A stretch of 64,000 nucleotides of DNA from Tigriopus japonicus (taxonomy: Eukaryota; Arthropoda; Copepoda; Harpacticoida; Harpacticidae), in the NCBI GenBank assembly GCA_010645155.1, contig CM021317.1, positions 4,626,030 to 4,690,029 of the forward strand. Direction: 5' to 3'. Numbering within the stretch: position 1 is the stretch's first letter; each line of letters opens with the position of its first letter. The notes under the pieces are model-generated. The model made no database searches. It had not been told where the DNA came from and was given only the letters and a program-made list of their open reading frames with translations. The position numbers and the translations under genes were made by a program. Shown here one piece after another: positions 49,101 through 61,100 of this stretch.

Positions 49101-52100
49101 CTCATCTAATATTTCGGTGACAACTGGTATCAGATAAATGATTGCATGTTTACATATAGCATATTGTGAACAAAACCACGAGTAGACCAAGAGAATTACT
49201 ATCAACAACTGATAATCCTATGGTGAAATCGCAATATTGCAATAGTACTTCCATGTGAGTATGACATGGATTCTAATGGTATCTTTTTAGTCCTTAAAAT
49301 AACTTGGACCATGGAACCTTTTTCGATAAAGGCAAGTGCAACTTCAAATATATTTGAAATATGTTGATATTTTGCAGTCTTCATCTAAATACATCTCAAA
49401 TCTACGAGGGGTTTGTTAACCAGATCTATGTATCTTGAGGAAAAATTATCTAAAGCACAATGAGGACAACTGGCTTTCAAAGGAAAATTGAGAATAAGTG
49501 ATTCTGCTTCCTGATGCTTGGCATTTAAAAGGAACCAAAAAGAGTGTGGAAACCAGTTCGTAGCAATGGAAACCATCACCTTAGGGGAAAAAATAGACAC
49601 GCCATATTTACATGGAAGTCTGCCAAGGAAAAGCTTAAGATTGATTCTTGTGTTGTAAATGTTTTCCTCAAATCAAGGTAAGACGTACTTTGTCGATTTA
49701 TTGGAAGACCAAAAATCTACTGATTTTGTCCTCTAAAACAGGGATTTTTGAACTTTCTTGACCCAGAACCCCCTTGCAACTACTTTGAAAAGGCCAAAAA
49801 AAAAAACACTCACTTGCCCGTGGAAAAGGTTAATTTTCACGTGTTAATCGAAGAGTTTTTGTTTTCAAACTCGTGGGAAACGCAAAGGGCACCCTTTTTG
49901 AGGTTTTGGCCTTTGTTTTTCGTTTTTTTCACCATGAGGCCTGAAAAAGGCAAATGCATGGGAACAATAAAAACTAAGGCACAAGACTTCAAAAATCTCT
50001 GCTGTATTTTCCCACCGCAAAAACCCACAAGGATTTCTTGCCTTTGCCACGAGTTTGGAGACAAAATGCTTCCTTCTCTGCCATTTTTTGGCGCAAACAC
50101 AACTAAATGTGTCAGCTTACAGCTCACCAAATTTCAGTCCCATACATTGACTCAGGGCAACTTACTAACTCAAAGTTGCTCCATGGATGCCGTACACGTG
50201 ATGAACTTGGTTATTTCTAAGGTATCTTAGTATTTTTTCCACAATACTTCCAAATGCTTTTAGCAACTGCTTATATCATCACCCGTTTGCCTTTTACAAA
50301 TACCAATACTATTTTCATTTCAATGACGAGTCCCAGGGTATACGGTACTCTCTATCTGATTTATATGCATCAGCCTTGCTGAGAGAATGGCTCAGATGAT
50401 AAGTGCATTAATTCAAACGGCTCGAGTATTGTTGTTTATTGTTTAAAACCACTCTGAGACACCAGAAGGACAACAAATAGAGCATTGGCACGTCTAGACT
50501 AAACATATTATGGATAATGGTAAGAAAAATGAACATCGAGACGAGCTTTGGTTGATTAGAGAAATATAAATCGAATAAACATAAATGCGATATACTAAAG
50601 TATTATGAAGATAGCCAATCTCGAGTATAATCTCTTCACAAAAGCTCTGCTTACAGGGCAGCTTATGTACTAAGACTAAACTGATGAATGGCCATATTTA
50701 CCATACATTGATAAACTTGAGCCATTTGAATTATTGCACTTAACATACAAGCTTTTATATTCCAGTCAAGATATTTCTGCCTTTCTGCTACTTATTGTGC
50801 TAGTATTGGAAATTGAAATAAGTGAATTAGTAACCTTAAGATTTCACCTGACACTCCATCAGCTGTATTCTACTCTGACTCGAAATCTACTCCTAAGTGG
50901 TATCAATAATCCATTTAAAATCTCATCCCATTTTGGCTTACATATTCCTCGTAACGTAATCGAAAAGTCAGTGATCAATGATCGGTGATCAAGCTTCACA
51001 AAATCAGATTAAAATTTTGAAATCGGATTGAATATTTCCGCTTGTTCAATTGTTTACACTTGCCCATTTTTCTAAAAGATTTTGTCTTCATTACATTTTA
51101 CCTTAAAACCACATTTGGGGATAGCCCGAGGAGGTTGACCACGAGGCCAAGCCACGGATTGAGTCAAATGCAGTTTTGGCAGGGAATGAGGCCCATTCAG
51201 CTGGAACATTCCCACCGGAAACAACCCAGGTTTGCCCTCTCTCGTTTGTCCCAAGGCCACCAAGCTGAAATTGCCTTCAGTGTCGCCATTGGCATCCATG
51301 AATACCTTATAGCCCATGGCGCTGAAATGAAAGTCATCCAATTTATAAACTGCTTGGTAATGTCATGATTTGGACAAAAAAACATGCCACCCAACCTGAA
51401 ATAAGTTTGGTTTACGAGTTTTTGAATGACCAAGCTCCCATTGAACGGATCTCCCCCTTCAAGAAGGACAGTTTTCAAACTTTCCGCGTAAAGTTTTACG
51501 GCGTCATAAAGGTAAGCGGCCTCTCGTCTCAATTGAAGCATCTGCACATTGATTTCACCTGGAATGACAATGCAAATTGGGAGGACTTTCAAAACTTAAA
51601 ATCTCGATTGAAGGGAGTAGAAATTGCTACCCAAAAGATTTTTGAAGTGACCCTGAAGCATCCGCTTCTTGACTTTCCGAGTGAAATTGAAGTAGGACCA
51701 ATTTATCGTTTCTTGAGGTGCAGACATCATAATTCCCAAATAGTGGCGCAAACCTTGGAAAGAAATTGAATTAAAGAATGAATGTGATATTTCAGCACCG
51801 TAATGAAAACGTTACCCTCCAAGAGTGTGGAGCTAGGGGGCTCAGACTTTTGCATCAAATAGCCTCGGGTATATTTAGCTGGATCTATGTATTGTGAGGA
51901 AGAAATTCAATTTAGTTCAACATGTATTGATTCTAGTTGAAACTGGAACGTGTGAATGACCATCCAAAAGTGGACCATGGACGCTATCGAGCGCACGCTT
52001 GCTTTTATCCCATCCGGTTGACATTGAACCCAAAAAACGTTTTTGCCTTTTGAAGCCCCTTAATTTTCTTTAATGTTCAATTATAACCCACTACAACGTG

Positions 52101-55100
52101 ACAAATGAGTGCATGGAAGCCATGAAAAGGCCTTAATCAAGAGAGCGACACCGTGTTTGCAGCCATAATAAGAGCCCAAAATCTTTGAATTGTATGCATG
52201 ATAACCAGACCTGTTCAAGATACTTTGAAAAAGTATCTAGATAAGATAGTATTTTCCGCAAAGTATCTGGATAAAGATAGTTTAAGATACTTTCCTGAAA
52301 AAGTATTTAGATAAAGATACTTTAAGATATTTTCCCGAAAAAAGTATCTAGATAAGATACTTCAAGATACTTTTCACAAAACGTATCTATATAAGATACT
52401 TCTAGATACTTTTCTTAATTATGCATAATGTCAAATTATTTGTGCAAAAGTATCTAAATAAAGATACTTTAAGATACTTTCCCGAAAAAGGTATCTAGAT
52501 AAAGATACTTGAAGATATTTTCCCGAAAAAAGTATCTAGATAAAGATACTTTAAGATACTTTCCCAAAAAAAGTATCTAGATAAAGATAAAATATAAACT
52601 ATCTTTTATCTTTTATCTTTATCTTTTATCTAGATAAGATAATTGAACAGGTCTGATGATTACCGACTTTCAGATAAGTACTTTGATTTTTCGAAACATA
52701 AAGCGCCAAGAAAAAGAAAACATTTTTTTAAACATAAAAATTGATGCTGATTTGACAAATCGTACAAGTGGGTAAAGCTTTTAGATTTGGATTAAATTGA
52801 AACATGTAGTCTAAAAGGGAAAACTGTTCTTAAAGCCAGAGTTTTTTACGAATGGAAGAAAATACAAACTTTTTTCATCTATGAAATCTATCCATTAAAG
52901 ATATTAGTGTTCTGGGAGAACTAATACATTCAGCAAATTCGCTTGAAATTCAGGATTAAGGCCAAGACAAGACAAGAAAATCATTCTTTTTTGCTGTTGT
53001 GGAACAACGGACGATCTCGCTCGTCAACCATTAGCTGACCTTGCACTATGAAATTTCTAAGATTTCCGCTCCACGCGCGAAAAAATATCCGGGCCCTATT
53101 CATAATATACCGTCGAATATCAAAAAAAGATGTTTACTCCGAACAGACTGGAATGTTGAGTAGCTTGTACGTAAGAGCACAGATCAAGCCCTAGACTCTT
53201 CACTTCTATTTAAGAAGGCAGACCGCCGTGACGGTAAGTAGATCCGTGACCTCTAGATGACTCTGCATGTAGTTTGTCTATTGATTCTGAGAATCAAACT
53301 TCAAGAAGGATATTTGCGTTACAAACAAGGTAGTGCTCTCTATGACGTTCCTGATGAAACAATCAATTTTAAGAGTGTAGTTAGGTAATCCCCCCCCCCA
53401 AGAGGGCGTTTTTGGTGGCGTCAGTATTGAGCCATCTAAATATTTAGTAAGCTGTGGTACGAGTAAGGCTGATTTTTAAAGTTACTGTTGACTTACCGTT
53501 GGGGTCCCATGGGTCTGCTTGAACGCCCACAACGAAATACTCGTCCTTGGTCTGAAAGAGGCCCTCCTCATGAAGCGCTTCCAAGAGTCCCAAGTGGTTG
53601 TCCGATTCGCCCAAGATGAAATAGATTCTCACATCCAAAGGTCGGACAATATTTGAACTGATTTTTCCTTGAACACATCACATACAAGGAAGGTCTAATA
53701 TTTCAATTCAATATTTCAATAGGGCAATTGAAGTGTGGCTTTGTTGGGTCTTTTCATGGAGCGAGAGCGGGGACAAGTGCCACGGCTAGCCCGCATTGTG
53801 CATGCATTTGAAATGAGACAAATTTCAGCATAACTCAAGCAAATGTGCCAAAATTGTAACATACTATCTTATTTGACGTAGCTAGACTATTTTTATATTG
53901 TTAGAACAAGTCAATGCAACATATTTTCCACAATTTCTTGAATTATGCCAAGTTTTGTCTCTTTGCAAATGCATGCACAGCGCGAGCTAGCCGTGGCAGA
54001 TGTCGACGCTTTCGATCCATGAAAAAGCACAACAAAGCCACACTTCAATCGCCCTATTCCAAACAAATTTACTAATGCAGTACACAAAGAAACGAATGAA
54101 CTCATTTTTGTTGGGAGGCTACGAAGACATAGCACAAACAAACTTGAAATGTAAAATTGTGGCCAAGTCGAACCCAACGACAAAAAATTATTTGAGACCT
54201 CAAGACTTCACGCGAATCAGTTTGAAATGATTCGGACCTCCACGCAATGCTAATTGCTTCCCTCTTTACTAGTCATAGATTGAAACCGAGAGCTTTCATG
54301 CATGATTAATTCAACTTAAAATTTTAATTGTCCATTGGTTAGAAAAAGAAAAATCCCAATTTTCCAAATTGAAAATTATTCACTTCCCTAAACAGTGATT
54401 TTCCTCTCAAACTCCATTTGTTCTTGTGCATGTCTGTGATCGGGTTCGACAAGTATTACCGAAAAACCGAAATTCTACCAAAAGCTTTCTCGGTCTATCA
54501 CTACTTTCAAAAAAAACAAATGAAAACAGGAACGATTAATTGTTACGTTTCCTGTTAAATTGGATGGCTAATTCAAAGTCCTCACACGTAATTCAAACCA
54601 TGGAATTTGCGGAAATGAAATGGGAGAGCATTTCCATTTAACTGGAAATATAGAGCAAAAACCCACTAGCAATGATATTGTTCCAATGAGTTTGAAACTT
54701 GTCTATTTTTCAGCAAAAATAAGAATTAAAGATTCTAACATTCTTTCGAGTCTAACATTCATCGAGCCAGATCAGGCTCTCACCTGATCTGATGATAAGT
54801 GTTGATAAGTTTCTGCACATGGGTGCCATTTCATGCGTCACAATACCTCATTTATGTTACGGGATACTTTGATAAGATCCTTGAACAAACAGTTAAATCA
54901 GTGCTCGACCTTCTATTCTATGAAAGGTAGTATGAGAAATACAGGATTAAGTCAAAAAATTACCCTATGTTCGAGAATCCGTTTGTGGATCAAATAAACA
55001 TTTTTTTCCGTCGACCAAACCGCATCACTTTTTTTGTTGTTGGCTGGCTAGTCTTCTAGAATTTGCTTGCAGTGCAGCGTAGTGTAGAGGGTGTAGTGTA

Positions 55101-58100
55101 GGTGCAAGCACTTTAATTTCAATCTGCAACTCTATTCAAAACTGCATGCAATCAGTTTGGCTCAACAAATTGAAAGAGCGGTTCCAAATTGGGAGGACAA
55201 ACGAAGAATATTTTGCCAGAATCAGTGGCCTTGATGAACCCGAGAGAACTTTGATCACTTTGTGGCAAAACCGAAGAGTGCTCTTTCTGATTGTGCATGT
55301 AGTCACACCTCTGAACTCTCCGGCCTTCAACAGAATTCATTTATAGAAGGACATTCTGAAAGGTTGCTTCATGCAACAGCCAACCACAAGTTCATCTACA
55401 AAATGGTCTACGTATATGTGAAGTGCCTTTCCAGTAAGACCAACATTTGGCTCGTTCTGTGTGTCTCTCTTCTCAGTGGTCAGGGCCGGCCATTGCCAAT
55501 TGAAAACACTGCAATTTGAAGTGTGTTTTTGATCTTTCATCCTTCAATGTGGGTTTTCAAATGATGACAATATCCTGCTTATGAAGACCTTTTATCTTTG
55601 AATTATGGCGTCAATGCTGCACCTTCTCCTGACACTCAAGTAATGATAAAGATGAAAGAAGTGTCCGAGATGGTGGTTCATGATGAGCAAGTCTACTAAG
55701 AGACACGAGCGTAAAAAATCGCCATGATGTATGAAACATTGAATCGTTATTATCTCCCATTGCGTTCAATACAATTTACACCTCACAGATTATCAAATAA
55801 ATGTTTTGTCTTTGCTACAAATTTGCTACTCTATTTTGGATCATAAAACCTTCTTCATTTCAACCTCGTTTTTTTTGTAGAAGGTACGTGTAGTCCAGGC
55901 ATTGAAAACGTATTTTTTTGTAATGATTCACAAGACATAAACTCTCTCCATTTGCGTCGTCTGGGTTGAACTTAAAGCTAATTCGTACTGAAATATCAAT
56001 ATCACTTCTTTTGATGCGTTATGGCCTAATTATGCTCTCTTATTCTTTCTCAAGATCGTAGTTATGAAAGTGGAATGCAACAAAAACACATCCCCTCATT
56101 TTGTTGCCACAATGGTTAGCTGTATTTATGCCCTGCTTGTTCTGTAAGATATTCTTAATTTCAGTTTATGTGAAAAAGTTAACTAAACGAGGCAAATAGG
56201 GCTTGTGGATGAAAATTTTTCCACTGCAATATTGAACTATTCGAAAATAGTCAAGTGGTCAAGTCTTTGAGGTTTTTTCTCGACTTTGATTCTAATAAAG
56301 TGGCAATTACGTGCAGAAACTTATCAACACTTCTCATCAGGTCAGCTGAGAGCCACGAGAAATGTCACTATCTTTAATTCTTATTTTTGCTCAAAAATAG
56401 ACAAGTTTCAAACTTATTGGAACAATATCATTGCTAGTAGTTTGTTGCTCTATAATTCCAGTCAAATGGAAATGCTCTCCCATTTTATTTCCGCAAATTC
56501 CATGGTTTGAATTACGTGCCTCAGCAAATCAATAATTTTATGCCATTCCACAATAGCCTGCAGCGTACCAAATACAACAATGAGATGTTTTGATCTTTTC
56601 AGATATATGTCATGAACTATGAAATATATGTTTCTCCAATGTGGTGAAACCATTCGAAATTAGTAAAACGATGTTTTTATGTAAAGGGAAAACATTGTTT
56701 CTTAACTTTGAAAACTTTTATAGCCAAAACAAATATTCCCCGTACCGAAACGTTTGGACTTGATATTTGCCTACAAAATTAAAAATGCAAGTGTGAGAAT
56801 AAGACCATTAGGACGAACCAGTCCAACGTGTCTCCAGAAGCCAAATCGTCCGATTACGAGGCATTTGCAGAGCAATCCCGTCTCGGAGACGCATGCAAGG
56901 AACCGGATAAGATTCCATTCATTTTTTATGAGAACGGCAAGATGGTGGAACAAGATACCTCTAGAAGTACGGAGCACCCCTGGGAGAACATCCTTCAAGA
57001 GACAGTTTTCCTCGATTAGACTTATCTGATTTCGAATTGTCAAAGTCTTAGCCAATTTCTTCTGATGTTAACTTAAAATTTCTCTTAACTCATTCTCCTT
57101 GAAATGTAATTTAAACCTTGTAAAGTAACAACCATTACTCAATATCATCAATTTGATGTCTGAGTGGTTTAAACAATAAACAAAACAACAAACCAAAGTT
57201 GGTTCAAAAATATTGAAATATTGCCAAGATTGAGTGGCCACGCGTACTAGCGCGTTCTTAAAAGTGCCGAGTGTAAGAGCTTCCCCAGACGGCGTGGGTT
57301 TGAATCCTGTTGAGGGTCGGATTGAAGCTGTCGGGGAGGCGTCCTTTTTAAAGGAAGCCAGAGTGGCCGCGCGTACAAATGCGTTCTTATAAGAGCCAAG
57401 TGTAAGTGCTTCCCCAGACGGCGTAGCTTCGAATCCTGTTGGGGATCGGATTGAAGCTGTCGGGAGAAATCCTTGATTACAGGGAATCGTATTCCTTGTA
57501 ACGGTAATAGAAAATCCGCAACCCATAAAAAAAAATTAAAATGTTTTCGGATATTGTGATCCACTTCAAGTTCGGTTCAAGTTCACCCAAATAACGGGTA
57601 ATTTTCTAGCCTTAGATTTGTAATAATTTTACTCAAATTTGCTTTTCTCCAAAGGTGAAAAACCTGTCTAGTCAAAAGGTGTTTCAAGGGAATTTCAGTT
57701 CAAATAATGTCCCTTCATATGTGTCCTTGATCCATTGTTTGAAGAAATTAGGCTGCTTCCACCCATAGTGATACATCGTGGACCAAATTCGGCGATGGCT
57801 CCATTGGTTAAAGAATACGAAAGGATCATTAAATTTAGACCATCTCACGTGGCAGCTCTCACTATCCTACCTTATTTCAATTCCATGATTGTCAAAGGTT
57901 TCCAGAATTGTCTCTGCCATGGCGTTGAACTCTGTGCCAGTCATGTTGGAATGGAAGAAAGCCACGCGGGTCCAATTATAGCGAAGTAGAAGTGATGCTA
58001 TCATGCAGACCAATAACTCCGGATTACTTTAGTAAGTATTTTCGAATTCAAAGATATGGTAATCTCACCAATTGATTTAGAGACAAATGTCGCTGGTGGC

Positions 58101-61100
58101 AGGGTCCGGGCAAACGTTGGATACAATTTCTGCGAAAAGGAGCGCAATCTTTTTCAGTTCTTAAAAAAGCGTATTTTAAAATAGATCGTATTGATCAACT
58201 TTTGGTGCAATATGTTATACCTACTTTTAATGAATGCAACGATTGTGTTTTTTAAGTTCAAACTTGGTGATATGCTTCCGAAAAATTCTCAAATTCCTTT
58301 AAATTTTTGCTATTTTGAGCGATATGTTTTACCAACAAGAAAGTAAAATCGTTTTAATTTTTTCTGGATGTTTTTGGTGAATGGATCTTATCCGTTTTTT
58401 TGGTTTTACAACAATGAACTTTTTGCGCCATTTTCTCAGCATTTTCGAATGCGATAAATGGTCTTTAACATTCTCTAAATTTGTTTCTGAAATTGCAAAC
58501 CTTTGATTCAATCCGAACGAAATTTCAACCCATTGCAAGCTCAAGATGACATTGAACTCAGTCCTTCTTAATTTCCATTAAAAGGTTAGGAAAAATTAGT
58601 AAAGAAAACTTGAAAGAAGCTGGCTCAAATGAAATTGTTGTTTCTGTTTATATTTTGGCCCTACAAATTACACATCACAAGGAAAACATTGTTTAAAGGT
58701 TAAAATTAAGTTTCGCAATAAAAGGAAAACTTGCCCTACCTTATTTGACGTGTCATGATGTGAGCAGAAGTGCGAAATCATTGGGAGATTAAATGATGCA
58801 GCCAAACGAGCCTCGTGGACGCAAGTCTCTTGAGGACCAATGAAGGCACTCACATTTTGGCGCCAAAGTTTGGCCGTTTGGAGAATACTTTCAGACTCCT
58901 TTCCAAATGTTTCGGCGTCGAAGAAACTGTGGAATCGAAAATTCTTGCATTCATTTTTGACGTTAAACAATATAAAACTATTTATTAAGTTTCCTTTTTG
59001 TTAGAACTGGAAAAACGGTGCTTGACAAACCGTTGAATTTGGAAATCCCTTTGGAAATAAAAGCGTGTTCAAATTTTGTCCGAACACCCGGTCGCATCCA
59101 TTAACCTTCCTAAATGACATCTTGTCATTTTTTAGAGTCCTGACCATCAGTGAGTAATGAAAATATAGGGTCGCATGTTAACGCATCTAATTCATGGTGT
59201 TTAGTATACTATAATTGCGCTTGAGTATACTCTAATTCTAGTTTGGTCGTAACATGCGGAATAATTGAACAAACCTCAAGAAAAGTATACTCTTCCGGCA
59301 GAGATATTTTTAAGTATACTCTAAGGGCACGAGTGCACCTTTGTGTTGCACTCGCGCTCTTTAGATTAGAGGCTGTGCCTCAGTGCGCCCATTTCAGCGA
59401 GGGTGAAATAAGCCTAAGTTACCCATATCTGCTACATTCTGCGTTGAGAAAAGCTGTCTGACCATAAAAAAACTGCTTGTGTGGAAACACTGGGCCTGTG
59501 TTGTTAAACACAAGTTTAAACAGTTAAACTTCAAGCCCATTTACTATACAAGTGCCAAATTCGGACTCGTTCAAAATCGAACTGAAAGTCGATTTCTCAA
59601 AGATTTTCAAGTCTAACTGAATCCAATTCAACTTTAAGCGGGAACTCTTGAAGAAAACGACGAGAGGAACGATTTGATCATCTTCCAACGTGCTCGGAAA
59701 CATCAAAAAGTGCGTCAATCAGACAAATGAATGAGCTGTCCTTCAACACCACCACCCCCGGATACAACGAACCAATGGATGGGTATGGAATCAATAGAAA
59801 ATTGTGAATAAGAGACACAAGACAGAATAAGAGACATCGACTCCGCTTGCAAATCCATCCCTCATCACTCAATGGCCCCACCTACCAATGGACTTGTCCA
59901 CGGATCAACCAACTACGCAAAAGCATAAAAGAAAAAAAACTTCAACGGGAATAATAAGCCGTGCTCATGAAGGCCCTGCCAAAATTGCCCATCTTCAACC
60001 CAAGAACCCACAACGCTCCCATGTTATCAAGAACGTCATTTCAGTCCATGTGTTCGAGACACTACTGTTTTTTCGATTTGAAATTGATGCCAAAAAATCG
60101 GATAGATAAGCCGCTTCAAGGAAAATAGGATTTGGTCTAAACATTCTCAAGAGTTCATGGAAGCATAACTAGAACGACCAAACGGATTGGATCGTGTCCC
60201 GGATTTTCTCTACAATTATCACTTTTAATTCAAAAGATGCTCCAATATGTTCATTTGTGTTATTCTCCTAACGAGTAATTAAGATGCAAGTTTTCGCCAC
60301 GGAAACGAAAAAAGACATTGAAAGAATAAATGCTGCTGTTTCAAAAACATTTTCGAGGAAATTTCAATACCAATAGAACTATGGATTACGCCTTTTGTAT
60401 CCTTTAATTCTGAAAGCTCCGAGGACATCTTGTTTTTTTTCGGGACCTCTCGAGACCTATTTTCTTATGACATACTATATGTTTAGTGTATTTGAGCCAC
60501 AAATGACAAATTGTCTGCAATTTTGAAAACTAGGAAAGAACTAGGTCCACCATTTATGTTTTATCATTATCAATAATTGCAAATACTGTACCAATGAAAT
60601 TCAGCTCGGCTTTGAAATATCTGTCACAGAAACCCTCCTTGCCCCCGTTTTGGCATAAAAAAGCGTATCAAATCTATCTTTGGCCTCGCAAAGCTATCCT
60701 CTACTTTGAAATTGCATGGGCAAATTGTGTGAGTACACAACAATTGCTATACTCATCGGTTTGTTTCACGTTAAGTATACTTGAGGTCAGCTATGTAGTA
60801 AGACCAGAGTTGAGTATACTATAAAACAAATCGATCTTATGTGCGTTAACATGCGACCCATTGTTTCACAAAAGCTGAATTATTTTTGACATAACTTGGT
60901 CTGATTTTGGCTAAAAATGACAGCTTTTCAATCTGTTCAATGAGAATAGTGAAGAATTGCCACTCCTTATTTATTTCAAAATTGAATCTTTTTTACTAAA
61001 TTCTTTGGCTCTTGAGAGCCTCGTACATTCATTTTTTCATCGAGAGCCTTCATTTGGACTAGATTAAAGCTTGTTGTTTGAAGATAATTGATATCTCTTG

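Noticed and set aside
49748..50230. 160-codon plus-strand ORF
   Set aside because: Low complexity, no family resemblance, opposite strand within a cyclase intron; starts beside a possible hAT end.
51365..51769. 134-codon plus-strand ORF
   Set aside because: Lies opposite cyclase exons 9 and 10, whose frames carry family motifs.
55262..55519. 85-codon plus-strand ORF as a gene
   Set aside because: Overlapping open frames on both strands and no recognisable domain.
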